From contig CP046865.1 of NCBI GenBank assembly GCA_039640505.1, forward strand, positions 248,001 through 312,000: a stretch of 64,000 bases of DNA, read 5' to 3'. Below are positions 27,187 through 35,997 of this stretch, in pieces. A program made the translations under genes and the position numbers. The notes beneath the pieces are model-generated. The model worked only from the letters and a program-made list of their open reading frames with translations. It had not been told where the DNA came from and made no database searches. Source of the stretch: Rhodobacteraceae bacterium Araon29. Its GTDB lineage: Bacteria > Pseudomonadota > Alphaproteobacteria > Rhodobacterales > Rhodobacteraceae. How positions within the stretch are numbered: position 1 is the first letter of the stretch; every line of letters starts with the position of its first letter.

Positions 27187-28357
27187 AGACCCTCTCAAGA
27201 TTGGGCTCGCTCTTTCTGGTGGGGGCTCCCGTGCCATAGCATTCCATTTGGGATGCATGCGTGCGCTCCATGATCGCGGTCTCCTTGAGCGCGTCTCGGT
27301 TGTGTCCTCGGTATCTGGCGGCAGCGTCATTGCAGCGCTATGGGCATACTCAGACGACTCATTTGAGGACTTCGAGGGTCGTGTACTCGATGTCTTGCGC
27401 CGGGGTTTGGTCAAAGGGATTGTTCGCCATACCCTATTTTCAAGCGAAACCTTACTCATTCTGGGAACCCTGGCCACATCAGGTATGACCATGCTTGCTG
27501 CAAACATACTGAATGTACTCAGCTTTCTTCTGAGCAAGGTCGGTTGGCGAGAAAATCCCTTTGGAACGATGGCGGCTTGGTTGGCGCAGACCTTCCGCCG
27601 CTACGCCAGCCGTTCAACGGCCTTTGAAAGACACCTCCGCACATCGCATTTTGGAGACACTCGGATGAGCGAGGTCAGTCGTGATGGGTTGAACGTCGTG
27701 ATCAATGCATCCGAGCTTCGCACCGCCACGGCCTTTCGTTACGGATCAAAGGAAACCGGATGCTGGAGACTTGGAACCACGGTGGGGGCTTCGCCACATG
27801 TTTCACAAGCTGTGGCGTCCTCTGCCGCATTTCCTGTCCTCTTGCCGGCCTTTGATCAAACTCTTGAATTCGAAAAGTCGGGTCGGACAGCAAAAAAACG
27901 AGTGCTTCTTTCCGACGGCGGAGTTTACGAAAACCTGGGAATTTCATGTCTCGTCCCAGGACGATCCCCAAAATACTCAACCAACGTCTTTGAGTGTAAC
28001 TTCATCATCAGCTGCGACGCAGGCCACGGTCAACCAGTCGGCGACGACCTTGTCTACAATTGGGGCGGTCGCATGAATGCCGCAGTGAACTCAATTTTCC
28101 GCCGAGCGACGAACCAGGGCTATTCTCTGCTGCATGATCTGGAAGAAAGCGAACAGATTACGGGCTTTGTGCTACCTTACCTTGGGTTGCAAGACAAAGG
28201 TCTTCCCCATAGGCCATCTGATCTCATTACCCGCGATCAAGTGAAAGACTACCCTACCGATTTCTTCTCGATGTCGGAAGAGGATATTGCGCTTCTTTCC
28301 GGTAGGGGAGAGCAGCTCACACGTTTGCTGATTGAGCACTATCACCCCGCGCTGTAG
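27179..28357 (+). CDS. Patatin-like phospholipase
   Basis: This is 392 residues, overlapping the E1 gene by 8 bp. It has the oxyanion loop LALSGGGSRAIAFHLG, the nucleophile elbow SSVSGGSV (Ser46) and the Asp of the dyad in LLSDGGVYENLG (Asp245). A hydrophobic stretch near residues 90-120 may bind membrane. Patatins are the membrane-attacking effectors of several CBASS systems (CapV), so here it is the likely effector of the operon: MBL, E2-E1-JAB, phospholipase. No close homologue can be named without a search. Confidence 0.88.
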   Translation: MSEDPLKIGLALSGGGSRAIAFHLGCMRALHDRGLLERVSVVSSVSGGSVIAALWAYSDDSFEDFEGRVLDVLRRGLVKGIVRHTLFSSETLLILGTLATSGMTMLAANILNVLSFLLSKVGWRENPFGTMAAWLAQTFRRYASRSTAFERHLRTSHFGDTRMSEVSRDGLNVVINASELRTATAFRYGSKETGCWRLGTTVGASPHVSQAVASSAAFPVLLPAFDQTLEFEKSGRTAKKRVLLSDGGVYENLGISCLVPGRSPKYSTNVFECNFIISCDAGHGQPVGDDLVYNWGGRMNAAVNSIFRRATNQGYSLLHDLEESEQITGFVLPYLGLQDKGLPHRPSDLITRDQVKDYPTDFFSMSEEDIALLSGRGEQLTRLLIEHYHPAL

Positions 28358-28473
28358 GTAGACCAAGGTGCATTGTCTGGCCTTGCTCGTAACCGTCTGG
28401 TCTCCCCGCTCTGACGCTTTTGTGGATGGCTTGATAATGTCCACCATTGTTAGTGGACATCTTGAGGTACTCT

Positions 28474-28865
28474 ATGGCGGGGAAAAAGGGTCAGAAGAAG
28501 CGGTATTGGTCTGACGACGAGAAACATTCGATCTGTGCGCAGGCGCGGGTGGTAGGCATTTCTGTGGCGCAGGTCGCAAGGCGTTATTCGATGAATGCCA
28601 ATTTGATCCACAAGTGGCTTCGCGACCCTCGGTTTGGGGCTGATTTTTCGGATGATGCTCTGGAGATTGATGAAGTGCCAAGCTTTCTGCCTGTTGAGAT
28701 TGAGGGGTGGCTTCATCCCTGGCGTCAGAGCCCCCACCGGCGCTGGAGGCTCCTCTGTCGGCGCAGCGTGTTGATATCACTTTGTCGGATGGTCGGCGTA
28801 TATTGGTGGAAGGTGCGACGGCATTGCCTGCTGTTTTGGCTTTGGTCGAAGGATTGATGGTTTGA
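28474..28865 (+). pseudogene. tnpA: IS66 TnpA (orfA), frameshifted
   Basis: It begins MAGKKGQKKRYWSDDEKHSI and holds the helix-turn-helix block VAQVARRYSMNANLIHKWLR. After VEIEG near 28705 the frame is lost. The normal continuation (ASSLASEPPPALEA, then [20 protein letters not shown]) is read in another frame and ends at 28865, overlapping the tnpB start. A single base change in a G-run (GAGGGGTGG) explains it. Confidence 0.85.
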
Positions 28866-29233
28866 TCCCGGTTCCGGCACAAACGAAGATATGGCTGGCG
28901 GCTGGGGTGACGGACATGCGCAAGCAGTTTAATGGTCTTTCCGCACTGGCAGAAGCTGTGTTGAAGCAGGACCCGTATTCGGGTCATCTGTTTGTGTTTC
29001 GAGGCCGGTGGGGCGACTTGATCAAGATTATATGGTGGGACGGCCAGGGGGCGTGCATGTTTTCCAAGCGTTTTGAGAAGGGCAAATTCGTTTGGCCCAG
29101 TGCTAAGGACGGTAAGATCAGCGCGACACCTGCGCAACTGTCGATGCTGTTGGAGGGGATTGACTGGCGTATGCCAAAGCGGACATGGCAGCCTTTGGCG
29201 GCTGGCAATTTAACAACAAATTCAGCGGTGTAG
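28862..29233 (+). CDS. tnpB: IS66 TnpB accessory protein
   Basis: This is 123 residues with the family block [40 protein letters not shown] and [15 protein letters not shown]. The TTG start overlaps the end of tnpA. The frame is intact. Confidence 0.92.
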   Translation: MIPVPAQTKIWLAAGVTDMRKQFNGLSALAEAVLKQDPYSGHLFVFRGRWGDLIKIIWWDGQGACMFSKRFEKGKFVWPSAKDGKISATPAQLSMLLEGIDWRMPKRTWQPLAAGNLTTNSAV

Positions 29234-29271
29234 GATTCCCATTTGTACGCCTATCCGCTATAGGATCGGCA

Positions 29272-30564
29272 ATGCTGAAAGACCTTGATATCACCCCGGA
29301 TGACCCCGCTGAACTCAAGGCCGTGAACCGACTTTTGGCGGCTGAAGTCAAGGCGCAAGCGCTGCAAATTGAGAAGCTCAAGCACCAGCTTGCAGGGCAT
29401 CAGCGGCATCGGTTCGGGTCAAAAGCGGAATCGGCTGACCAGCTTAATTTGCAGCTTCAGTTGGAAGAGGAAGAAACCGCCGCCGCGCGAACTGCACCGC
29501 CGGAAGAAGCCTCTGCCCCAGAGCCGAAGCAAATACCAAAGCGCAAGCCGCTGCCCCCAACTCTGCCGCGCAATGAGCAGGTTCTGAGCCCTGGCGAGAC
29601 CTGTAAATGCGGCGGCGATTTGCGCACCATCGGCGAGGACGTGACCGAAGAGCTGGATTATATTCCTGGGCGCTTCATCGTAAATCGCATCGTCCGGCCC
29701 CGGATGGCGTGCACGTGTTGTGAACGGATCGTTCAGGCACCGCTGCCATCGCGCCCGATTGAGCGCGGTCGGCCCGGCGCTGGTCTTTTGGCGCATGTGT
29801 TGGTCAATAAGTACGCAGATCACCTTCCGCTTTATCGCCAATCGCAGATATTTGGCCGCGAGGGAATTGATCTGGACCGGTCCACACTGGCGGGTTGGGT
29901 TGGTCAGTCCTCAAAGCTACTGGAACCTCTGGCCGATGCCATCGGGCGGCATGTTCGTCAGGGACAAGCTATTTTCGCGGACGATACGCCGATCAAAATG
30001 CAGGCCAAAAAGAAATGCGCAACCGCACGCATCTGGACTTATGTGCGTGACGGGCGGCCTTGGGCCAGCGGTGATCCCCCGGCGGCTTGATATAAGTTCA
30101 GCACGGACAGGCAAGGCAAGCATCCCACCGATCACCTTAGCCAGTACAAGGGATGGATCCATGCAGATGGCTACGCTGGGTTCAACGACTTGTTCGCCAA
30201 GGATGAGGTTCATGAGATGGCCTGCATGGCCCATGTCAGGCGCAAATTTGTCGATATCTTCCAGTCGCAGCAATCACAGATCGCCGAAGAAGCCATCAAA
30301 CGCATCGCGCTTCTCTACAAGGTCGAAAAGGCCGCCCGTGGAAAGCCGCCCGAAGAACGGGTCGCCCTGCGCCAACGCGACGCCAAACCGGTCTTTGATG
30401 AATTGGAAACCTGGCTGGATGCCCAGCTAAATCGCATCTCGGGCAAATCCGAACTGGCCAAAGCCATCCGCTATGCCCTCGGCCGCATGAAGAAAATGCG
30501 CGGTTGTCTGGAAAATGGCTTTCTGGAATTCGACACGGATGTTGTTGAACAGCCCCTTTTTTAG
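29272..30564 (+). pseudogene. tnpC: IS66 TnpC transposase, nonsense-interrupted and cut off by an IS
   Basis: It starts MLKDLDITPDDPAELKAVNR, then a helical leader and a zinc-finger-like region (CKCGGDL, MACTCCERIV). The DDE domain opens with GQAIFADDTPIKM. A TGA at 30088-30090 stands where a Trp would be expected (DPPAA-stop-YKFSTD), and the frame then resumes to 30564. It ends just after LEFDTDVVEQ, where the IS110 element begins. A C-terminal piece is at 31997. Confidence 0.88.
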
Positions 30565-31985
30565 GTTTCTTTGGGTTTTGGCGGCTTTTCTCGCCAAGCT
30601 TCTACCAGCTTGGCATAGGCGGCCTCGGCGTTTGCGACCAGTTCCATTTCTCGGTGTCGCAGTTCCTTGATCTAGTAATCCCGACCGGGTCCTGCTTTTC
30701 CATGTGCTTTTGGCTCACCTGCCCGCAATTCCAGCTTGCGCATCTTCATCGCCACAAAGGCAGGGCGTGCCCATTGGTAGGGTTCTTCTTTGGTAAGAAG
30801 GTGCCAGATCAGATTTGCGATCTTCCGGGCAGTCGCAACTGCAGCGACGTTTGCCCCTTTCCTGTCTTTGACGCGTAGGAAGAAGGCCCTCAGAGGACCC
30901 GGACGGAAGCTGCGCCCCAGGCGGCTTCGATCAGTATGGTCCGGGCGGTCGCGTTCCCCTGTTTTGAGATACGCCCATGGATAGCGCCGCGTTCTCCAGA
31001 CTGGCGCACCCGCGGTGTCAGGCCGAAGTAGCTGGCGAGTTTCTCGGGCGATTGAAAGCGACTGATGTCACCGATTGATGCAATGACGGCTGTTGCGATC
31101 ACCGAACCGATGCCTGCCACGCTCATCAGCTTGCGCGTGCGATCATCGTCAAGCGACATCCGGATTAAAACCTTTTCGAGGTCTTCAAGCTTGGTGGTTA
31201 GCCAATCAAGCTCGTCTAAATGACGGCCCAATAGATCACGCTCCTGTTTTGGAAGCGGCACTTTACTAAGCCATTTCCGCCCGCCCTTGCCAAACAGATG
31301 CCCAGCATATTTAGGGACAAGATTGGCATGCAGAATGGCTTGAACACGGCTCTTCACACGACGGATCGAACGCACCGTTGCATCACGCTCTGAGACAAGA
31401 CGTCGAAGGTGCAGCGTGTCATCGTCAGCCGCCCAAACCTCTGGCAAAAAACCAGCCGCATGCAATTGCGCAAGGATTTTTGCATCGACTTTGTCCGTCT
31501 TTACCCGCGCGTGTGCGATGGCCTTCACCTGCAAAGGGTTGGCGATGATCACGCGCTTTACAAAAGGCGTCAGCAATCTAACAATTGCCGACGTGTTCCC
31601 AGTCGCCTCAAGGACCACTTCATCCCCTGACTGCAGGCTTTGCCCGAAAGCGACAACGGCATCATGCTCCATGTCGATCCTGAAGCTCTGGGTGATTTGC
31701 CCGCTTTCAAAGACGGCAACCTGAGCAAAGCTTCGGTGCACATCCATTCCAATTGATCGCATACTGAACTCCTCATTTGTTGTCATAAGGAGTGCACGGG
31801 CGTGTACGACATCTACGGATACGCGCTCGCGGCGCAGACGGGCTGGTCGCAGGGGCGGCCAGATAACAACACGAGCTCGCAGCTCATTGTCTAGTCGGCC
31901 TGCCCGCTTCTTCGCACTCCGACGCCCCGATCCCGCTAGACCTGCTTACCATGACATTTGTAAAACAAGGGCATAAATCGAAGCG
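30552..31985 (-). mobile_element. IS110-family insertion inside IS66 tnpC (approximate limits)
   Basis: The insertion lies between the end of the tnpC N-terminal part (about 30551) and the start of the tnpC C-terminal part (about 31990). It holds one transposase on the minus strand. Both flanks carry the same conserved D-x-x-x-x-E-R/Q position of tnpC, so the limits are approximate and the region may be rearranged. Confidence 0.65.
30672..31786 (-). pseudogene. IS110-family transposase, frameshifted near its C-terminus
   Basis: The main frame (31786-30890) starts MRSIGMDVHRSFAQVAVFES within a longer leader and has VLEATGNTSAIVRLLTPF, KTDKVDAKILAQL (DEDD-type metal site) and LMSVAGIGSVIATAVIASIG with the Ser-containing SYFGLTPRVRQSGE. 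It stops at SVRVL. The normal tail (LRAFFLRVKDRKGANVAAVA, then TARKIANLIWHLLTKEEPYQ) lies in another frame and ends at 30672. It is probably inactive unless the break is a sequence error. Confidence 0.85.
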
Positions 31986-31996
31986 TCTAAGTCACC

Positions 31997-32245
31997 ATGC
32001 CCGATAATAATTCAGCCGAGCGTTCAATTCGCTGCGTGGCTTTGGGCCGCAAAAATTTCCTCTTTGTGGGCTCCAAAGGTGGCGGTGAGGCCGCGGCCAT
32101 CGCCTATACCCTGATCGAAACTGCTAAATTGAACGGCATCGATCCCCAAGCCTGGCTCACATGGGTCCTTGCCCAAATCGCCAACCACAAAATCACACGT
32201 CTGAACGAGCTCATGCCCTGGCGTTACGCTGCCAAAGCAGCGTAA
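31997..32245 (+). pseudogene. tnpC: IS66 TnpC C-terminal fragment
   Basis: This is 82 residues: [40 protein letters not shown], then [20 protein letters not shown]. It is the C-terminal catalytic and tail region of TnpC, cut from the rest by IS110. Confidence 0.9.
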
Positions 32246-32290
32246 CAGAGCTGACCAACCCGCGCCAGAGCCCCCAGACCAAACGGGTAC

Positions 32291-32701
32291 GAAGAGTGTA
32301 AAATTCAATTCATCGATGGCGATGCCATTGACGGGGAGTTAGCCGACGCCATCGGTGTCAGTCAGGCCCTGCACGCACGAAGCGCTTCAAACGGCAAGAT
32401 CTTTTGGTGATTACGATTTAGACTGACATTGCGCCAAACAGGAAAGCTTCTGATAGCTTAGCCGGGATGAACCGTATGTTGCGCGTCCAGCAGGCGTTTA
32501 CCGCCATCCACGCAGATCATCTCAAAACAGTCGGCTGTAAGGCCGCGCTTGTACAGTGGGATAAGTCCAACCGGGGAAACGGGAGCCACAGCGTTCAACC
32601 GATTTGTGCAGCAGAGCCATCCAAAATAGATCAGACATGTTCACCGTCCGTTTTTCGACCCACGAAGCGCACGGAAAACCGGAAATTAATGCATGCTGCT
32701 C
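32291..32701. other. 411-bp stretch without a recognised gene
   Basis: It lies between the IS66 right end and the beta-helix gene. A short minus-strand frame (from about 32641) begins MSDLFWM, as some IS5-family transposases do, but its continuation is broken. Nothing firmer can be said. Confidence 0.4.
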
Positions 32702-35700
32702 CTAGTTGAATCCCATCTGTTCAACAAAAGCCTGACCGAGCCTAGTGCTGCCATCAGCTGCAAACAACGTAGCAGCTCCTTCGTAAAAGCTAGAGAGTTG
32801 CCCCGGAAGAACATTCTCACAGTTTGCGACATCTGCCTTCAAAATGACCTCCGACGGGAAGCCGGGCACATTTAGATCCGAGCTGAATGCAATCTGCCAT
32901 GCCGATGCATAGGTAATACCGGTGACGTCAGATGTCCAATGCGGAGAGTCATCAGGATGCTTGGTGTCGAGAATATTGATATCGAAATCCCACATGTCCG
33001 ACCCAATCTTAGGTTGAAGTCGCCAAGGTGCTATCGGATCGCTTCTGTCGCCGAGATCCATGCCACGAGGTAGATAAAGATTGCCGAACCCTGCAATAGG
33101 TCCACAACCTAGAGCAGATCCACTTTGCCATTGTTTAGCCTTTTGTTTCCAAAAGACGGCGAGCGCCATGGAGTATCCGCTGTCAAAGGTCAGGGCGATC
33201 CAGTTGCCGCAGTAAAGAGGCTGGGCTGCCCCGACATGCGACAACGCGGAGATAATGCCCTCTACCTTAGACAACGTCAGCGGGCTTCTTATTTGGTGTG
33301 AAGCTTCTTTTTCAGCATGGATCATCTGTCGATCCATCCAAAGCGTCCCTTCTGTAATCTGGTGGCTTGCATCTCCGACCTCAATCCAACCACTCTCAAT
33401 TTCCAACCGCGGCTGAGCGCATTCATACGAGAGGTTATGAAAACTGGTACTGATTTTGCCAAACATGCCTGGACCGACATAGCCATTATCCCCCTCCATC
33501 ACAGCACCGCGTGTATCCCGTAACCGCAGAGCCAGGTTAAAGTTAGCACCGCTTGAGTTCGCAGGAGGTGTGCCGTCTGACGTGGATTGGCTGCGCAAGA
33601 ACCCTGCACCGCTAGAGCGCAGGATATAGGTTGCCCCTTGTTGTCCGACTTTTGGAGGCATGGTACCAACTTGCGCTGCGTTGCCGGCCCCAGTGTAGTC
33701 CATGGAAATATAGGCGTTTGCCGCCCCCGCGAGCTTCGGTGACTGCTTGCTGGGGTCGGTGATTTGAATCTCTGGTTTGAAGAACGCCGAAAAACTGTTG
33801 TTCTGCGCGTAGGGAAGGGCAAACGAAACTTTTGAGTCCGTGATTTCGGCTCGGCGGGCAGCTCCAAATCCATAACCCTGCGCAAAAAGGTAGTTATCTT
33901 TTGATCCGTCCGAAGATGTCTCTCGCCAACCGATGCCAATTGCAGATCCATTGAGGTTTTGAGGGATCAGTTGCCCAGTTTCGACTGTGTTCCGGATGAT
34001 TTCTACTTGAACCGAAAAGGTCTGTCCTGTCTCAGATGTCACCGTTCCTACATAGTACCACCACTCGCTATCGAACTGCGGCGCCATTGAGTAAAGCCCG
34101 GGCAGCGAAATGCCCGGAACGTCGCCAATGTGGGTCGTATGCCTTGGCGGGAACGCGACGGAGGTTTGGTGAAAGTCAAATACTTCGGCCAACCCATTTG
34201 GCAGCTCCGACGGAAAAAGCTCCATTATTTCGATGTGTGTACGGTCATTTCGTATGGTTTTCTGAACCGGCATACCCGTCGGCGATTCCGAAGCGCGGTT
34301 CATGACCAGCACACGGGTTGCGTCTACCGGTTGTACCAATCCGGCGATTTCACACTCGAACGTCTCACAAGCCAACCATTCGGCATTCTGGTGCCTCCAA
34401 CTGTCAAAACCTACCTGACACGCTGTTGCCAAACACGCAGTGTAAGTCACGTTCTTGGCGCCACGTGCCGCCAATTCCCCACGCGGATCTGGCGCCCAGC
34501 CAAAACCGATCCCCAACCCAACTTTGGCTGATGGCGCAAGCGATGCATCTCGGACGACAACGTTGAATACGGCACAATCTTCAATCAGATGGTTTTCGCC
34601 CCACAGGCTTATGCCTGCTGCCTGTAGGTCTTGAGGACAAATGGCCTCAATACGCTTGATCACTACACTTTTGAGAACAATATTGTCGCCATAGACCTCG
34701 AGCCCTGTCGCCTTTGCGCCAGTATTGGTCTGATTTCCATCAATGACGTTTGTGGCTTCAAACCCAGTCACCGCCGCTTCATTCACCAAGTACAAAGACA
34801 TTCCATGGCAGTCGTCGCTGCTGCCGTAGATATCCTGCGCCGAGCAATTCTCAGACAGAATGCCTGTGACATGGGTTGGACAGAATCCCAAGACCGTGCG
34901 CCCTGGCGCATTGGAAAACCCCAGGAAATTCGAACGAAGGTTTTTGGCGTGACAGTCAATCAGGTTAAGTCCGGCGGTCAACGTGGCTGCATGGCCTGTC
35001 GCCACTCCATCATAGTTATGCAGGTCTTGAACCGTGCAATAAATGGCCGTAGCCTCCACGCAGCCGACGAACAAGATACCAAAAACCAACTCACACAACC
35101 CTTGAATCTGGTTGATCTGACAATCACAAAGCGTTGGTCCAACGGACAGGGCAACTGCAATCCCTACGACGCAGCCGTTAAGGTTGTCGAGCGATGTTCG
35201 CCCAGTGTCAGCAACGTTTAGTTTTCTAATCGATAAACCTTCAGTCAATAGTGCCGTCACACCATAGCCCGAGGCTCCCTCAATTTTGCCATTAAGAATG
35301 GTAACGGAGGTCGCAACAAGCGAAACAAGCTCGCCCGCTAAATAGAGGAAGTCACACAGGCTCTCTCCTCGGAGCGCGGCGTCAACTATGTCAAGATGGG
35401 CGCCATTTGCGCTGTGAGCGAGTTTGTTGATCGCAATACCAGTAGTTGGAAACTCGGCAACCGGGGGTAGTTGAATCGACAAGGTATGATTGTTTAGATC
35501 TATGGTAACGTCGTTCGCAGCAATGGTAATGGCCGCGCCCGCTTCTTTAGGTGTCCAAGTTATATCTTGTGACAGAATATAGGTTCCGGGCTCGGTGATC
35601 ACCAAGCCTTCATCCGGGATCTCAACTATTTCCTTCTTGGTCGCTACGATCGGCTTGACCGGCCCACGCGATCCCAGTGAGTGCGCGAACTGAGGGGCAA

Positions 35701-35803
35701 GTCGCAAACGTTGGGGCCAGGTTTTTAGAGCCAAACCCTCGAAACTAGGCGAGCCTGAAAAGCCTGCTCCGCTAAGAGCGCTATGAATCTTCTGAATGCT
35801 CAT
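32702..35803 (-). CDS. Large right-handed beta-helix protein with C-terminal CrtC/AttH-like domain
   Basis: This is 1033 residues. Residues about 65-500 have the ITIAANDVTIDLNNHTLSI lead-in and repeated hydrophobic rungs of a parallel beta-helix (NosD/pectate-lyase type). Residues about 580-1030 resemble the lipocalin-like CrtC/AttH fold, with the hallmark FDSEWWYYVGTV and later TLWMDRQM and WIALTFDSGYSMALAV. No clear signal peptide is seen. CrtC-type domains hydrate carotenoids, and beta-helix domains bind or cleave glycans or act as surface proteins; this combination is unfamiliar to me. It stands alone between IS66 and the STAND gene, so it is transposon cargo of unknown role. Confidence 0.7.
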   Translation of the reverse strand: MSIQKIHSALSGAGFSGSPSFEGLALKTWPQRLRLAPQFAHSLGSRGPVKPIVATKKEIVEIPDEGLVITEPGTYILSQDITWTPKEAGAAITIAANDVTIDLNNHTLSIQLPPVAEFPTTGIAINKLAHSANGAHLDIVDAALRGESLCDFLYLAGELVSLVATSVTILNGKIEGASGYGVTALLTEGLSIRKLNVADTGRTSLDNLNGCVVGIAVALSVGPTLCDCQINQIQGLCELVFGILFVGCVEATAIYCTVQDLHNYDGVATGHAATLTAGLNLIDCHAKNLRSNFLGFSNAPGRTVLGFCPTHVTGILSENCSAQDIYGSSDDCHGMSLYLVNEAAVTGFEATNVIDGNQTNTGAKATGLEVYGDNIVLKSVVIKRIEAICPQDLQAAGISLWGENHLIEDCAVFNVVVRDASLAPSAKVGLGIGFGWAPDPRGELAARGAKNVTYTACLATACQVGFDSWRHQNAEWLACETFECEIAGLVQPVDATRVLVMNRASESPTGMPVQKTIRNDRTHIEIMELFPSELPNGLAEVFDFHQTSVAFPPRHTTHIGDVPGISLPGLYSMAPQFDSEWWYYVGTVTSETGQTFSVQVEIIRNTVETGQLIPQNLNGSAIGIGWRETSSDGSKDNYLFAQGYGFGAARRAEITDSKVSFALPYAQNNSFSAFFKPEIQITDPSKQSPKLAGAANAYISMDYTGAGNAAQVGTMPPKVGQQGATYILRSSGAGFLRSQSTSDGTPPANSSGANFNLALRLRDTRGAVMEGDNGYVGPGMFGKISTSFHNLSYECAQPRLEIESGWIEVGDASHQITEGTLWMDRQMIHAEKEASHQIRSPLTLSKVEGIISALSHVGAAQPLYCGNWIALTFDSGYSMALAVFWKQKAKQWQSGSALGCGPIAGFGNLYLPRGMDLGDRSDPIAPWRLQPKIGSDMWDFDINILDTKHPDDSPHWTSDVTGITYASAWQIAFSSDLNVPGFPSEVILKADVANCENVLPGQLSSFYEGAATLFAADGSTRLGQAFVEQMGFN

Positions 35804-35997
35804 CCGATATTTCCCAAGTAATGTTGTCTTGCACTGAGTTTGCGCGTTTTCGTGGGCGTTTTCAACCCTGACGGTTGCGGCGTCTACAATACAACGGCGA
35901 TGCCCCGCTCACATTGAAGTTGTATATAGAAACCGCTTAAGGCATGTTTGGCGGAACGTATTTCGTATCTTAGTTGTATTTTAAAACGGGTATTAAC

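Larger units (their letters stand above)
28389..32290 (+). mobile_element. IS66-family element, interrupted by an IS110-family element
   Basis: The left inverted end GTAACCGTCTGGTCTCC (28389) is mirrored by the right end, whose complement reads GTACCCGTTTGGTCTG (ending 32290). Between them lie tnpA, tnpB and tnpC of IS66, with an IS110 transposase inside tnpC. No 8-bp duplication is evident: the left flank is CCTTGCTC and the right flank is GAAGAGTG. Several genes are broken, so it is probably immobile. Confidence 0.85.

Noticed and set aside
23783-28357. Ordinary type II CBASS operon
   Set aside because: No CD-NTase motif (G-S plus D-x-D) is found in any of the genes; the first gene is an MBL-fold protein. 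The likeness is limited to the E2-E1, JAB and patatin parts.
32456-32641. IS5-family transposase start (MSDLFWM on the minus strand)
   Set aside because: Only seven residues match the familiar opening and the frame then breaks. This is too little to call.
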